Shown here: piece after piece, positions 26,870 through 38,026 of the stretch
Position numbering within the stretch: position 1 is the stretch's first letter
Layout: the number at the start of each line of letters is the position of its first letter
NCBI RefSeq assembly: GCF_022539665.2
Contig: NW_026712494.1
Location: 1 to 52,067 of the forward strand
DNA length: 52,067 nucleotides
Direction of reading: 5' to 3'
Source: Daphnia carinata
Taxonomy: Eukaryota; Arthropoda; Branchiopoda; Diplostraca; Daphniidae
Translations under genes and position numbers: made by a program
The notes under the pieces: generated by a model
Told to the model about the DNA's origin: nothing
Databases searched by the model: none
Seen by the model: the letters and a program-made list of their open reading frames with translations, nothing else

Positions 26870-27376
26870 TTACAGTCAATGCAATTGGTCATTCAAAAGC
26901 TTACAACGTTAAAATTGGTATGATTTAATTAACATTGAAAAAAGATAATCAACTTCTAAATAGGACGTTTATGACAAATAAAATACTAACCCGAAATTTA
27001 CATATAAATAAACAATTAGTATGTGACTGTCTAAATAAAAAAAAATTTCATTAACATTTAAATGAAATAGGGAAGAACAAATTTAAAAACCTTAAGATTC
27101 TAAAAGGAACGGTGGGAAACAATTTTAAAACGATATTCCTTGTTGATAGAATGTTCAATGACAAAAAAATATTAAATCCAAATTTAATTATATATACATC
27201 CATAGCATCTTACTTTGTAAATAACAAATAACTGGAATAAAATTTAAATAACGTAATGTCCACTAAAATTGGCAAACTTGACTTTAAAATAGGAACGTAG
27301 AGAATTTGAAAACGCTTCACAATGTTAATAGAATGTGCCAGGATAAATTAATAAACTAACCAAAAAAAATATATAC
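26870..27376 (+). repeat. AT-rich ~185-bp degenerate tandem repeat, left tract
   Basis: There are about three poorly conserved units of 170-190 bp. Shared phrases are AAAAACCTTAA, a GGAACGGTnnGAAA-like segment, TAGAATGTT and AAATATATACAG. The same repeat occurs at 38,027-39,743. No coding potential. Confidence 0.65.
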
Positions 27377-27832
27377 AGAACCCACCAAATTATTAGGCAC
27401 AACTCCTCCATTTACGTGTATTCTTATGGCGCTACGGGTTTTTTTAAACTCCCATTGCTATTTAATGGATACAGGTAGATTTTTTTTAAAATTTTTGCTG
27501 ATCAGATTAGGTCGTGATCTACAATTCACTAATACTTAAGTTTTTTTTGTAGAACTTACCGCTAAGGCTCTAGGTCCTCGTTCACGAAATAGGCACACCC
27601 GGTTTTTCCCCATAAGCGTAATCCTAAGACTAGGTTTTTTACAATTTTATATAAAATACTTAGAGTTGAGCTAAAAAAAATCTTTTTTCGCCAAAAGATA
27701 TAGCACTCCTTACTTAATATAGATGTAATGTTATTTTTTCAAAAATAATTTTTCTCAATACCCCTCCCTATCCCTTGAAGTTAACTCCTTTCTAAGTTTT
27801 GGGACGGAAAGTGTACTTCACACTTGGTCACC
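27373..27832 (+). repeat. Repeat R, left copy (~460 bp)
   Basis: It is nearly identical in order and orientation to 39,744-40,187. Shared landmarks are TTTACGTGTATTCTTATGGC, GATCAGATTAGGTCGTGATC, GAAATAGGCACACCCGG and AAGTGTACTTCACACTTGG. The left end (ATATACAGAACCCACC, then AAATTATTAGGCACA) resembles a Tc1/mariner terminal repeat. The right end carries a small AAGTGT...ACACTT hairpin. No inverted partner end was found, so it may be a fragment of a transposon. Confidence 0.85.
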
Positions 27833-28012
27833 AGAGGCGCTGCAATGCAGCTTTTTGCCGTTAATGTTTAAAATTGGACGGTTTTAAAAAACATAATGGC
27901 TATCAATCAGAGCAGACAAAATTTTATTCCCTCTTTGTACTGTTTATTAAGAATTCTTAAAAATAAAAAAAAAATCACAAATAATTTGAGATCCTGTGTT
28001 AAATGCATGATG
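27833..28012. other. Junction between repeat R and retroelement E1
   Basis: This is about 180 bp of AT-rich sequence. No LTR, gag or primer-binding site is visible, which shows that E1 has lost its 5' third. Confidence 0.6.
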
Positions 28013-28026
28013 TTCAAACAAAAAAA

Positions 28027-29685
28027 GTATTTGCAGAAAAGGAATCAGATTTGGGTTTAGCAACCGATGTAAAACATTTCATTAACATAGGATACAACGC
28101 CCCAATTACTCAACGACTGCGCAGGACTCCAGAAGCATTAGAACTTATTGTAAAAACATTGAAGTAATGTTGAGTAACAAAATTATTAGAGAAGGTCACA
28201 GCCCATTTGCAGCAGCCATTGTAATGGTACCCAAAAAAGATGGAGAAATGCGTATGTGTATTGATTATACGCCACTAAACAAAATAACCGTAAAAGACAA
28301 ATATCCATTACCAAGAATTGATGACACCATTGATGCATTGAGCGGATCAGTTTACTTCTCAACATTGGACTTACTGAGCGGCTACTGGCAAATCGAGATA
28401 GAAGAAGGCGTCAAGCACAAAACCGCTTTCATCTGTGAATTTGGACAATACGAATTTAATAGAATGCCATTTGGATTAACAAATGCACCAAGTACTTTTC
28501 AACGAGCAATGAATAACATCTTGAAATCGGTATGGTTCAAATTTGCATTGGTTTATCTGGATGACATCATAGTGTTCAGTAATAATATTGCTGAACATGT
28601 GACACATCTAGAAACAGTGTTTAAGCTTCTAAAAGACGCAGGACTAAAATTAAAAAGAAAGAAATGTGAATCCTTTAAGAAAGAGTTAGATTATTTAGGA
28701 TACATCGTTTCGAAAAAAGGAATAACACCGAGTACGAAAAAGCTAGAAGCAATCATCAAATACCCAGCTCCCAAAAACGTGAAAAAAGTGAACTCATTTT
28801 TAGGTCTGGCTAGCTATTACAGAAAATTCATCCGGGCTTTTGCTGATAAAGCCCACCCACTGACAGCGCTAACGAGAAAATCAGTCGAGTGGAAATGGGG
28901 AGAGGAACAAAGGAACGCCTTTGACTGTATCAAGAACTGTCTCAGAACTAGACCTATCTTAGGATATCGAAGGATATCCAGATTTCACGCGCGAATTTAT
29001 CATGTACACGGATGCTTCAGGATACGGAATAGGAGCAGTCTTGGCTCAGATACAGACTCTACCTCAATCAGCGGATTCAGCGGAGTCCGACGTACAGGAA
29101 CCCTGTGAATCAGACGACGCGGAAGTCGTCATAGCGTATAGCTCTAAACATCTGAACGACCGCGAGGCCAAGTGGTCAACCACAGAAAAAGAGGCTTACG
29201 CAATCATCCACGCAATCGAAGTGTTTAGGACATATCTATACGGACGCAGATTCACCGTATTTACAGACCACATACCTTTAGAATGGTTAATGAGCAAGAC
29301 AGAACCCGCAGGAAGATTAGCTAGATGGGCACTCAAACTTCAAGAATTTGGCATCTTCATTTGGTACCGGCCTGGGAAGTCGCACCAAAATGCTGACACC
29401 ATGAGCCTTATTCCAATAGTGCCGCTAGCACGAGTAGAAACAAGGGCAACGGAAAAAGAAACAGTCATAAGAGAGCTTGAAAATATTCGAAAAGAAAGTG
29501 AAAGACGAAAAGACAAATTAAGGAGCGAAAGATTAAAGAAACAAGAACACACTAAGAGAGAAAATGAAAGTATTAAAAAAGAAAGCGAAAGTTTTGAGAG
29601 GGAAAGTCTTCAGAAGAAGAACGTAAGTTTTGAAAGCGAATTGGAAGTGAAAGTAAATGGTCTTGGAGAGAAGACAGATGGATAG
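28027..29685 (+). pseudogene. E1 pol: reverse transcriptase and RNase H
   Basis: An N-terminal RT fragment (28,027-28,164, VFAEKESDLGLATD) ends at TAA. The main RT lies in another frame at 28,167-29,108: SPFAAAIVMVPKKDG, STLDLLSGYWQI with catalytic D68, and YLDDIIVF with DD at 132-133. A small duplication of GGATATC near 28,970 shifts the frame again. RNase H is at 29,002-29,400 (YTDASGYG with D4, TEKEAY with E64, FTDH with D89). The tail of this frame, about 29,430-29,670, is a run of charged K/E/R-rich sequence. Here it replaces the short connection that usually joins RNase H to integrase. At least two frameshifts make this non-functional as it stands. Confidence 0.9.
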
Positions 29686-31135
29686 AACTACAGCAAGCAG
29701 ATAAATATTGCCAAAAATTAATTAAAAAAATGCAGAAGATAGCCAGAAAAATAGCAGATTCACAAGCAACTTTATAATCAACGAGAAAGGTCTATTAACA
29801 GAAAGAAAAGGAAAATTAGTAGTCCCTATACCGTTAATCACAGGGATCTTACGAGCAAATCATGATCACATGTTCACAGGACATTTAGGAATAGAAAAAA
29901 CAATAACCATACTTCGAGAGCAATACTTCTTCCCAAACATGCGATAAAACGTAACGGAACACATAAAAAATTGCCTAAAATGCGCAAAACGCAAGGCTGT
30001 GGGAGGAAGTAAAGCACCATTGCAACCTATGCCCCCAGCCGAAAGGGTGTGGGAAAGACTTGTGATGGATATTGTGGGTCCAGTTCCAGAAAGCGTAAAG
30101 GGATATAGGTATATTTTAATCCTATCAGATTATGCCAGTCGTTTGTTTTTTCCGTGCCGATGAAAGATGAGACTGCCCAAACAATTGCTAGAATCTTGGT
30201 TAATGATATTTTTACCAAATATGGATCCCCCGAGGTAGTCCTAACTGATCAAGGGACTAACTTCCTGTCGAGCTTAATCCAAGAAATTTTCAAATTATTG
30301 AAAATCAAACAAATTAGAACAACAGCATACCATCCCCAGACAGACGGATTAGTAGAACGATTCAACAGAACCCTATGTGACATGTTAGCTTGCTACGTGA
30401 CGGATGAAGCTGGAAATTGGGACAAATATCTTCCGTTCGCCACATTTGCTTACAACACAGCGAAGCAATCAGCACTACAACAAAGCCCATTCTTCCTGTT
30501 CTTTGGAAGACAACCAGTGCTCCCAAACGACATCAAAATAGATAGACGGTACGAAACATACGAAGACACCAGTGTAATGTACTCACATCAATGGAAGAAG
30601 GCCCAGCAACTAGCGAAGGAACACCTATTTCCGGCACAGACAAAACAAAAAAGATATTACGACAAAGGAACAAAAGCAATCAAATACAACATCGGTGACT
30701 TTGTGCTACTAAAAGCCCCACCAACTGCCGGAAAATTCATCAACAGATAGAACGGACCATCCAAATCACCAGAAATTTCTCAGATCTCACTTACGAGATT
30801 CAAAACGCCAACAATGATAAACTAAAATCGATAGTACACGTCAACCGCCTAAAACTGTACGTCCCAGTAAACCAAGGAGCAGTAGGAACATCAAGTGCGA
30901 CAAACCAACCGAGAAATGAAACAATACGACGAGGACCAGGAAGGCCAAGAAAACACTTCAGTAACAACGAAAAAAGGCCTCCTCCTAAAACGCGTATAAT
31001 TCGAGCAACAGAAGAGGAGTCTCGTATTATCATCACACCAGATATTCCCGGTCCTATACCAAATAATCCTGCGCGCACTAGAATGACGAATCCACGATAC
31101 AACTTACGGCAACGTAATGAAGTATCAAGATTCTA
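29686..31135 (+). pseudogene. E1 pol: integrase and C-terminal extension
   Basis: The zinc-binding domain is at about 29,855-29,995 (HxxMFTGHLGIEKT, later CLKCAKR) and is broken by an in-frame TAA near 29,944. The first catalytic aspartate is in MDIVGPVPE at about 30,064. After a frame change near 30,150 the remaining residues lie in 30,154-30,750: LTDQGTNFLS (D32) and TDGLVERFNRTL (E68), 35 residues apart. A stop follows near 30,748. Downstream, in another frame, is a GPF-type segment (NRxNGPxxI), then a proline- and arginine-rich tail (RRGPGRPRKHF, NPRYNLRQRN) to about 31,135. It would join element cDNA to host DNA if intact. Confidence 0.87.
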
Positions 31136-31161
31136 AAAACCTTCAAATTTCTATTTCACAG

Positions 31162-34100
31162 ATGGAACTGATACTATTATTCATCCACTTACTTACCATC
31201 ATTCCATCAACGTATCCCATCTATTCAACCGTATGCGACTGTAACAACGTAAAGACCAGAGGAATTTTAGATATAGAAGCACCATATTACTGCAACAACA
31301 AGGAAACAGATACAGCACACTTACCCAGAATACCCACGCTGTACACTTTAAAAACGACGCAGAAACCAGCAGCTTCTTGGAAAGGCTGGACATGTAAACA
31401 ATGGATAAAAACGAAGAAAATAACAGGATCATTTTGGGTTGGATCATTTGACACAATATATTCACAAGAAACTAAACTAATAACCCTACTGGAATGCTGG
31501 AAAATGGTGAACGACAAGAAGTGTGGCGATAACAACATGCAGACCGGACCAGCAGGACTGAGTTTTATAGCCACTCCAACAGGCGAAGGGCAATGGTATG
31601 CCATGAAACAATACCACACCCTCAACTGTGTAGCAGAACAAATCACGCTAAGACAAGAAAAACCAGATGACCCCATTGAAAGCCCTTTTGTACCGTTAAA
31701 CACCACCCAGCAGGAAGGACACTTCATTCAAAATCAAAACACAATAGTGTGGGGAGATAGGACAACAAATAACTCATACTCACCACCATTGATTAAGGGA
31801 AGCGGATATCTGGAACTTCCAAGAATGCCAGAACACGAAAACACCAGCCGTCTCCATGACACGAATTGACAAATCGAGATATCATTCCTCAACAAACCCG
31901 ATCGGTACATCACACCACAAGGCTCAAAGTTGTCGGTATACCGCTTACATACCTAATTTTTCCAACGGAAACAACAAAGAAACTATATGAGATGTTTAAA
32001 ACAACTATAAATACATGCATGCAGAATACTCACCTGGATACATCAGTATGCTAGGATTATAGAGAACTCCAATTAACCAGACGGAGACGATCTATCCAGC
32101 AGGAAGTTAAATCTTGCTAAACACTCCTATCGAAGATTCAGAAATAGTTAAACGCCTTTACAGCATTTCTTACGCTTGGGGATGAATAAGAATGGGATAT
32201 CAACAAACAGTAAAAACCAAAGAAAAAGAAAGATTCATCATACATAACGCCACGATACACATAATCTATACACCTGGAGATACCAAACAATTAACTGGTC
32301 ACTTTCGTCCCAACAACGCCGATCCACTTCCACAAAAATCGGAATTCGAATACATCGTTGATCAAACAATACGATTACAAAACAGCGATACCTGTGTCAC
32401 GGAAGGAGAAGCAGACCGACTGATTGTAGCCAAATGTTCGGCATATTCAACACGATTGATCCTAGATCAACAAAATTATCAATTAATCTCACAAGAATCA
32501 CATTTATGTATTACACTAGCACCAATCCAAGATATCATACTGGAAGAATGCAGAGACAACAGCGTACAACAACAATGGATCTTCGAAACTGTAAACACCA
32601 ATCCTGAGATCCTCGAAAATTTTCCGGATACAACATTAGCGGAAATGCTGGAAATTCAGCAAGAACAACGAAAGGCAATCACAACCACGATTAATTCACC
32701 ACTATTCGGAGGAATTTTAAAAGCTAATCACGGTAGCGGAAATATAATCTGGGACATGATTGCTTAGTGATTGTTGAAAAATTTGGAAAGCACCGAGTGA
32801 AAAATGTCTAACTCATTATGGAATAAACAAGCAAATGACGCTGGAAGAATGCGATACTGAGTGGACAAAATGCCAAGAAGAATTAAGAGCACTGGTAAGC
32901 AGTAATGACCCATTAGTACGATCACAAACTACAGTTGCCAACTGCAGCAAAACAAAAGAACGAGGACAAGCTTTCGAATATACATCTGATTTCACCATTA
33001 GACCATTCAACACGAATACCTGTGTTAAAGCCAATACAACAATGCTCGTTCTTCAAGAATGCGCGAACACCAGCTCAATCTGGGGCACATTCGAACACAC
33101 AGGCCAGCTCATGGCAACAGATAGAACCGGATTACATTCACCTTCATCAGACAGAAAGTGTCTAACACAGAGAGTAGGACGTGTGAGCCTGGGGCATTGT
33201 CACAGCTCCAGTAAAAAACAACACTTTAGCTTTGAATATCGCAACCCACATCAAATAAGGACGCTTTCAGAGGCAGCCATTATAGCGCTACACGCTCAAC
33301 AGTCATTGGACGGGAAAGCACTCCCATCTATACCGTCACTAATGCAAAGGGAGATCAACAACCAATCAGAGAAGAACAACAATTTGGCCACTCCCCCTGC
33401 CACGCCCACAAAAGAAAAATCCATAACAACGACAAGCGCTACGACGACTACAAAGCCCACGATAAAAACAACCTTGGGAACAACGACAAGAACAACGGTA
33501 AAAACCACGACAACAATTAAGCCAGCTACAAGCACAGCAGCCAACAAACCGACAATTACACATAAAATAACAACGAAACCCAGTATAACATCAACATCAA
33601 CAAAACCATACACAACTACAAAACCAATAATCACGTCAACAAGCACTAAACCGAACACTACTACTAGGCTTACGACAACTATTAAAATAACTTCAACTTC
33701 AACAACCACTACAACCACGAAGTCTACGTTAACAACAACAACGGCCACTACGAGAAGCTCCACAACAGCAACAACAACAACAACAACGCGTCAACCAAGC
33801 TCAACTACATCGAGTACAACAACGATAAAAGAAAGTTCGACGACACCACAGTGATCAACAAAGACAGCCAACATGACCCCATTAACTACAACAGAAACAA
33901 CGTCTACAGTAGAAGAAACTGAAATTCAGGCCATCGAGGAAGACAAGAATAGAAATTTACCGCCAGCAGAGTCCCTGATAATTTGAATGGATCAGAAAAC
34001 TGAAGATTCACTAATTAAGGAAAATCTAGAAAGCGCCCTACCCAAAAATATTGAAGAATTCAACGATAAAATAAAATACGAAATTAATAAAATGCACGAC

Positions 34101-35216
34101 CAATATAAAATAAGCATTGAAACTGAACATGAAAACAAACTTGCAAAAGAAATTCGGGACGTATACTGTCAATTATCAGCCATCAAAAGAACACAAGCTG
34201 TTATCTTAGCTCAAACAAACCGAATTTTAGCTGCAGTAACAGTAGGCTTACTAATCTGCACACGACTACAAGGGTTCGGTCAAGAAATGACACTTCAACA
34301 ATGTGAAGCAAAAAGAATTTTTATATCAGCAAATGAAACTAAATGTGGATTCCAACCGTTCTTCACTTACGAAAGAAAGAACTGTACGATCGGAACAGAT
34401 GGGTGGTCAATTTACCCATATTCCGATTGTTTTTGGAAAACACCTTTAGTCAACTTAAATGGAAATCTACATACCTGGGAACACAACTCTACAACAGGAG
34501 ATTGGATACGCCAGAAAACAAACATTCACATGCCAAATTTGGACCTCAATACGGAATTTGAAGAACTACATCTTAACGATTTCGATTTCGCGCTGAAAAG
34601 TCATCCAGCACACGAAACAATGAAGATGGAACAATTGAATATATTAAATGATCTGGTAGGCAGAATGCAAGAAGGAAATTCCAATTCTGTTGGAGATATT
34701 GTGATGTCAGAACAACAAGATAATCAAATAGACCACATATTCTCATGGTTCAATAAATTGAAAAAAATAGGCCTTTCAGCGATTGGATTTGTGCTATTCC
34801 TCGTATGCTTACGGATCTTCATCATTTGCAACCCTATCTCGAAGATTAAAGAACATATCCACAGAAACCGGAAGTTTACAAGCAGATACGAAGATGGCAT
34901 AGAGGAAGAACACGAACTCGCATCAATGATACCGGCACGAGAGACAAATTACCATTCAGACATAGCCATCGAACAACCGTTCATAAGAACGTCCGCCCCC
35001 GCACAACTGACAGTAGAAAGACAAGGTCAAATACGCCCTCCACGACCAAGCGCACCAAATTCATTAATGTACCCATCTATCGAAGAAACTGAAACACCCA
35101 AACGATGTACAGGAAAACACATCACGTGTACTTACGTAGTCGGATATGGCATGGTTTGGGAAGACCTATGTCGTTGCATGTCAGAAACAGACAGCAGTAA
35201 TTCAGCCAAAAAGTAA
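31162..35216 (+). pseudogene. E1 envelope-like glycoprotein gene, broken
   Basis: The likely start is the ATG at 31,162, with a hydrophobic signal segment (ELILLFIHLLTIIP). Segments lie at 31,162-31,869, 31,866-32,054, 32,192-32,767 and 32,835-35,216. There are frame changes between the first four and in-frame TGA codons at 33,852 and 33,984. Order of regions: Cys-rich N-terminus (CDCNNVKTRG, GWTCKQW, LNCVAE); lectin-like domain A (32,342-32,590); lectin-like domain B (32,970-33,242); Thr/Ser-rich stalk (about 33,400-33,900); coiled coil (34,000-34,230); Cys-rich region with YSDCFWK; transmembrane helix (about 34,770-34,840, IGFVLFLVCLRIFIICNP); basic and acidic tail. This is the layout of a class of viral entry glycoproteins. 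A Mononegavirales-like (for example chuvirus) origin is my guess from layout and is not verified. Confidence 0.75.
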
Positions 35217-36427
35217 AATTCCCAAGGTCATCGAAATTAAAAGTAGCCACTAAACGTAGTCCTTGACAAGTTAGTTAATTACATAATAAATTAGCAGCCC
35301 CCAGAAAATAACGCACTTACCAGCATTTAAAAGCTTCAACAATTACGTTGATTATTATTATTTTTGAATCCTAACCATTATCCCCTTCTTGAAGATTTAT
35401 AGTAGAAAACAAACAAAGATACAAACTCAAATAACATTTTTATTCCCGACTAACACAACTACAAAACTAACAAAATCAAAAATCAATAACAAAATCATCA
35501 GGAGCATCAGTATCCATATAATTATGCTCAAAATCAAAATATTTTTCAAAAATTCTTGTGAGCGGCAGCAATTAATCTCAATGCTTGGGGGACGCGATAT
35601 CGCGCATACCCAGGATGGTTCCTAGAAGAAATCAGATAAATTAGTATTAAATGAAATAAGATGAATTATCTTAGAAAAAAAAAAAAAAAAAACACATAAA
35701 AGTAATAGTAGTCTTTGATCCATGGGTGTTCGTTTTTAAAATGCACAAAATTCGCAACAGAAAAGTAAAATTGAAACAAGTCAAAAAACATTTGCCGATC
35801 CATGGGACGAAACCGCTGGAAATGACTCTCAGGAGTGGGATATAGCGCTTTATCAATGCTAGACAACGCGGTTTCAACTTTTCGCCGATACCGCGAAAAG
35901 TAGTTAAAATCGAAATTTGGCATCACAAACCACGACAGAAACGAGCAGAACAACAAATCAAGCAGTGTTACGTACCAGAGAACGACAGAAACTAACTCAC
36001 AAAGAAAAATAAAAACGTAAGAACCCCTATAAGAAAATGACAATGACTAAAAAGGAATAAAGAAAGTTAAAAAACAAACAGGATATTCGTCGATTCGCCC
36101 TGCGATAAATCCAAATGTCAGCGCAACACAAGACGTAGAAACAATTCACCCAAAAAGGGTATGAAACCGAAAATGGAAAATAATTAAATGCAAAGACAAA
36201 CCTGTTATCAAATTAGGAACAGAGAAACAAGAACTTATGAAAAACAACATGAAGATCTTTGAATAAGCAAGATTTTGCAAAATGCGTAAACTAAACTCTT
36301 CCCAGTGTCTCAACGGCATAACAACAACAAAGTTTCGCAAAGCAAAGTGTGCATTACAAACCAACAATTCATCTCAAAATGGCCTATAACAACACCTCTC
36401 AGGATAACAAAATGGAGTAACACATAA
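35217..36427 (+). other. E1 spacer between env and ankyrin gene
   Basis: This is about 1.2 kb of AT-rich sequence with an A-run at 35,673-35,690. Short open pieces are present but none is recognised. A plus-strand piece near 35,755-35,860 reads FADPWDETAGNDSQEWDI. An ATG at 36,379 opens only 13 codons. The spacer may hold a splice acceptor or internal promoter for the ankyrin gene. E2 has a similar gap at 42,641-43,210. Confidence 0.5.
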
Positions 36428-37714
36428 ATCCATCAGGAGACGAAGAGGGTATACGAGCTAATCACTATTAGCGATAACGAAGGTGAGGATAAGCAACAGG
36501 ACTGCAGAGCAAAAGAAAGTGCGAAAAATGCGGATGAGAACAAGGAAAAAGTGCGATACATAGGATGGAGCGGAGAGGTAGAAACAGAGAAGATCAACTT
36601 TTTCAGAAATGAAGAAAAACTGAATGACAGCAGTGAATCCAGTGAAGATGAGAACGAGGGATTAACGGCGTATAGTGGAATAGCACCCGATTGCGAAAGT
36701 GTCTACAGTGTTGATTTTATATTAGGAAATGACAGTGACACTTATCTTCAGTGTGAACCTTCCCAAAAACGGAATAAGCCGGACGACCAACAAAGGGAAA
36801 CAGAGGCATGAAAAAATTGTCGGATGAAAACGATAGCATCCCTACCAGCAGCCCGAGCAGAAAAAATCCAACTACGAAGACAAGCCATGATAGACTTAGA
36901 AAACGGAAAACTTTCATTAACGATGATGGGAGCTCCAATGCAGGTAATAAGAAGGTGCATCCAAAATAAATTCAAAATGCAACAAGGTTGGCCGAGACAG
37001 AAGATGGCCACATTCCTCAATGAAAGATTCGAAGAGGAACAGACGCTACTCCATACTAGCGTACGAAGATGTAGGTACGACATTACCGACCTTTTACTAT
37101 CCTTCTGAGCGGATCCAGAGATACTCTACCACGGAAAAACAATTGGCCATATCGCAGCAGCCGAAAATGATCTACTGTTACTACGAATCCTGAAACATAA
37201 CAACTGCGAATTTACAGCTCGCAACTACAACGGAGAAACCCCATAAACACCAAGCAACAGAACCGTTTTGCATTATTTAGCCATGTATGGCCTAGAGGAT
37301 CTGGTCACCCAAATTTGCGCAAAGAGAATCATCAATATCAACCAACAAGACGGCTCAGGCAAAACCGCCTTACCCGTAGCAGCCAGATTCAACCGAATCG
37401 ACATGATCGGGATTTTACTGCTACACAGAGCAGACGCAAGGATAAAAGACTCCCATGGACGCGCGGCTGGATCAGAAACATGCAGTACAAGAGCGCAAGC
37501 CATATTCCAAAAATGGGAACAAAAACATAACAGTAATTCCCAAACCAAGGCTGGAAGAAAAGAACAACTTCAATGCCGCCGCGAGAGAAACGAAAAAGTC
37601 ATAATCAACAAAGCCGAAATACCGGGTCGAAAGGAGAGCAAGCATAAGAGACGAAAAGAGAGAAGAGAATACGCCAGCAACTTTATTAAAATCACCTGCA
37701 ATTCTTTTTCTTAA
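36428..37714 (+). pseudogene. E1 ankyrin-repeat protein
   Basis: One reading frame runs from after a TAA near 36,427 to 37,714. It is interrupted by in-frame stops at 36,809 (TGA), 37,106 (TGA) and 37,244 (TAA), without a frameshift. The N-terminal third is acidic and Ser-rich (NDSSESSEDENEG). Four ankyrin-like repeats follow: EEQTLLHTSVRRCRYDIT; KTIGHIAAAENDLLLLRIL; NRTVLHYLAMYGLEDLV; GKTALPVAARFNRIDMIGIL. The tail is strongly basic (SKHKRRKERRE), like a nuclear localisation signal. It sits between env and the 3' polypurine tract, so it is carried by the retroelement. Ankyrin repeats bind proteins; the partner is unknown. An IkB-like role is speculation based on the family. Confidence 0.78.
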
Positions 37715-37810
37715 ATTTTAGATGGAGGAACCAGTTATTTTATTCACCCATAGCAACGAATGTAGTCGGTGACGGAAAATGCAAATTGGAAGACCAATTC
37801 TTCTTATCGA

Positions 37811-37823
37811 AGAGGGGAAGGAA
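37811..37823 (+). other. E1 polypurine tract
   Basis: AGAGGGGAAGGAA lies immediately before the LTR start TGTAACGAG. It is the expected primer for plus-strand synthesis. Confidence 0.85.
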
Positions 37824-38026
37824 TGTAACGAGCCCAAAGGCTATCTAAAAAGGAGCCACACTTTATACATCCCCCAAGCGTTTCACAAGTGAAAGTGAAC
37901 GTATCCCCTCCCATTTTACCTTCACAATTTGTGTCCTTTAGTAGTATAAATACTGCATGCTTGTAACATGTAATTCAGTGTTGTTTCGGCAATCCACTGA
38001 TAATACACGGGATCTGAACCTTTACA
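37824..38026 (+). repeat. E1 3' LTR (203 bp)
   Basis: It begins TGTAACGAGCCCAAAGG after the polypurine tract and ends GAACCTTTACA. The TG...CA ends, the promoter-like TATA box and the position support an LTR. The 5' partner is absent from the window, so the right end is inferred from the terminal CA and from the resumption of the AT-rich repeat after it. Confidence 0.75.
37945..37952 (+). promoter_or_regulatory. TATA box in E1 LTR
   Basis: TATAAATA lies about 120 bp into the LTR, preceded by CTTTAGTAG and followed by CTGCATGC. It is well placed for an LTR promoter. Confidence 0.6.

Larger units (their letters stand above)
28013..38026 (+). mobile_element. E1: Gypsy-class env- and ankyrin-bearing retroelement, 5'-truncated
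   Basis: E1 spans about 10 kb on the plus strand: pol from the start of RT, integrase with a C-terminal extension, a long envelope-like gene, a ~1.2-kb spacer, an ankyrin-repeat gene, a polypurine tract and a 203-bp 3' LTR. RT (YLDDIIVF), RNase H and integrase (DD35E) with HHCC zinc finger are in the order of Gypsy/Metaviridae. The 5' LTR, gag and protease are missing. All genes are broken by frameshifts or stops. The 3' LTR is set in the AT-rich tandem repeat, and the sequence after it resumes a repeat unit. E2 at 41,087-46,880 is a diverged relative with the same 3' gene order. Confidence 0.88.

Noticed and set aside
33296-33763. 155-residue Val-rich minus-strand ORF
   Set aside because: It is the antisense shadow of the Thr-rich stalk (ACN codons read as GTN/GTT).
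35666-36043. 125-residue minus-strand ORF with hydrophobic stretches
   Set aside because: It ends in a run of Phe from the genomic A-run, has no recognisable domain, and lies antisense in the E1 spacer.
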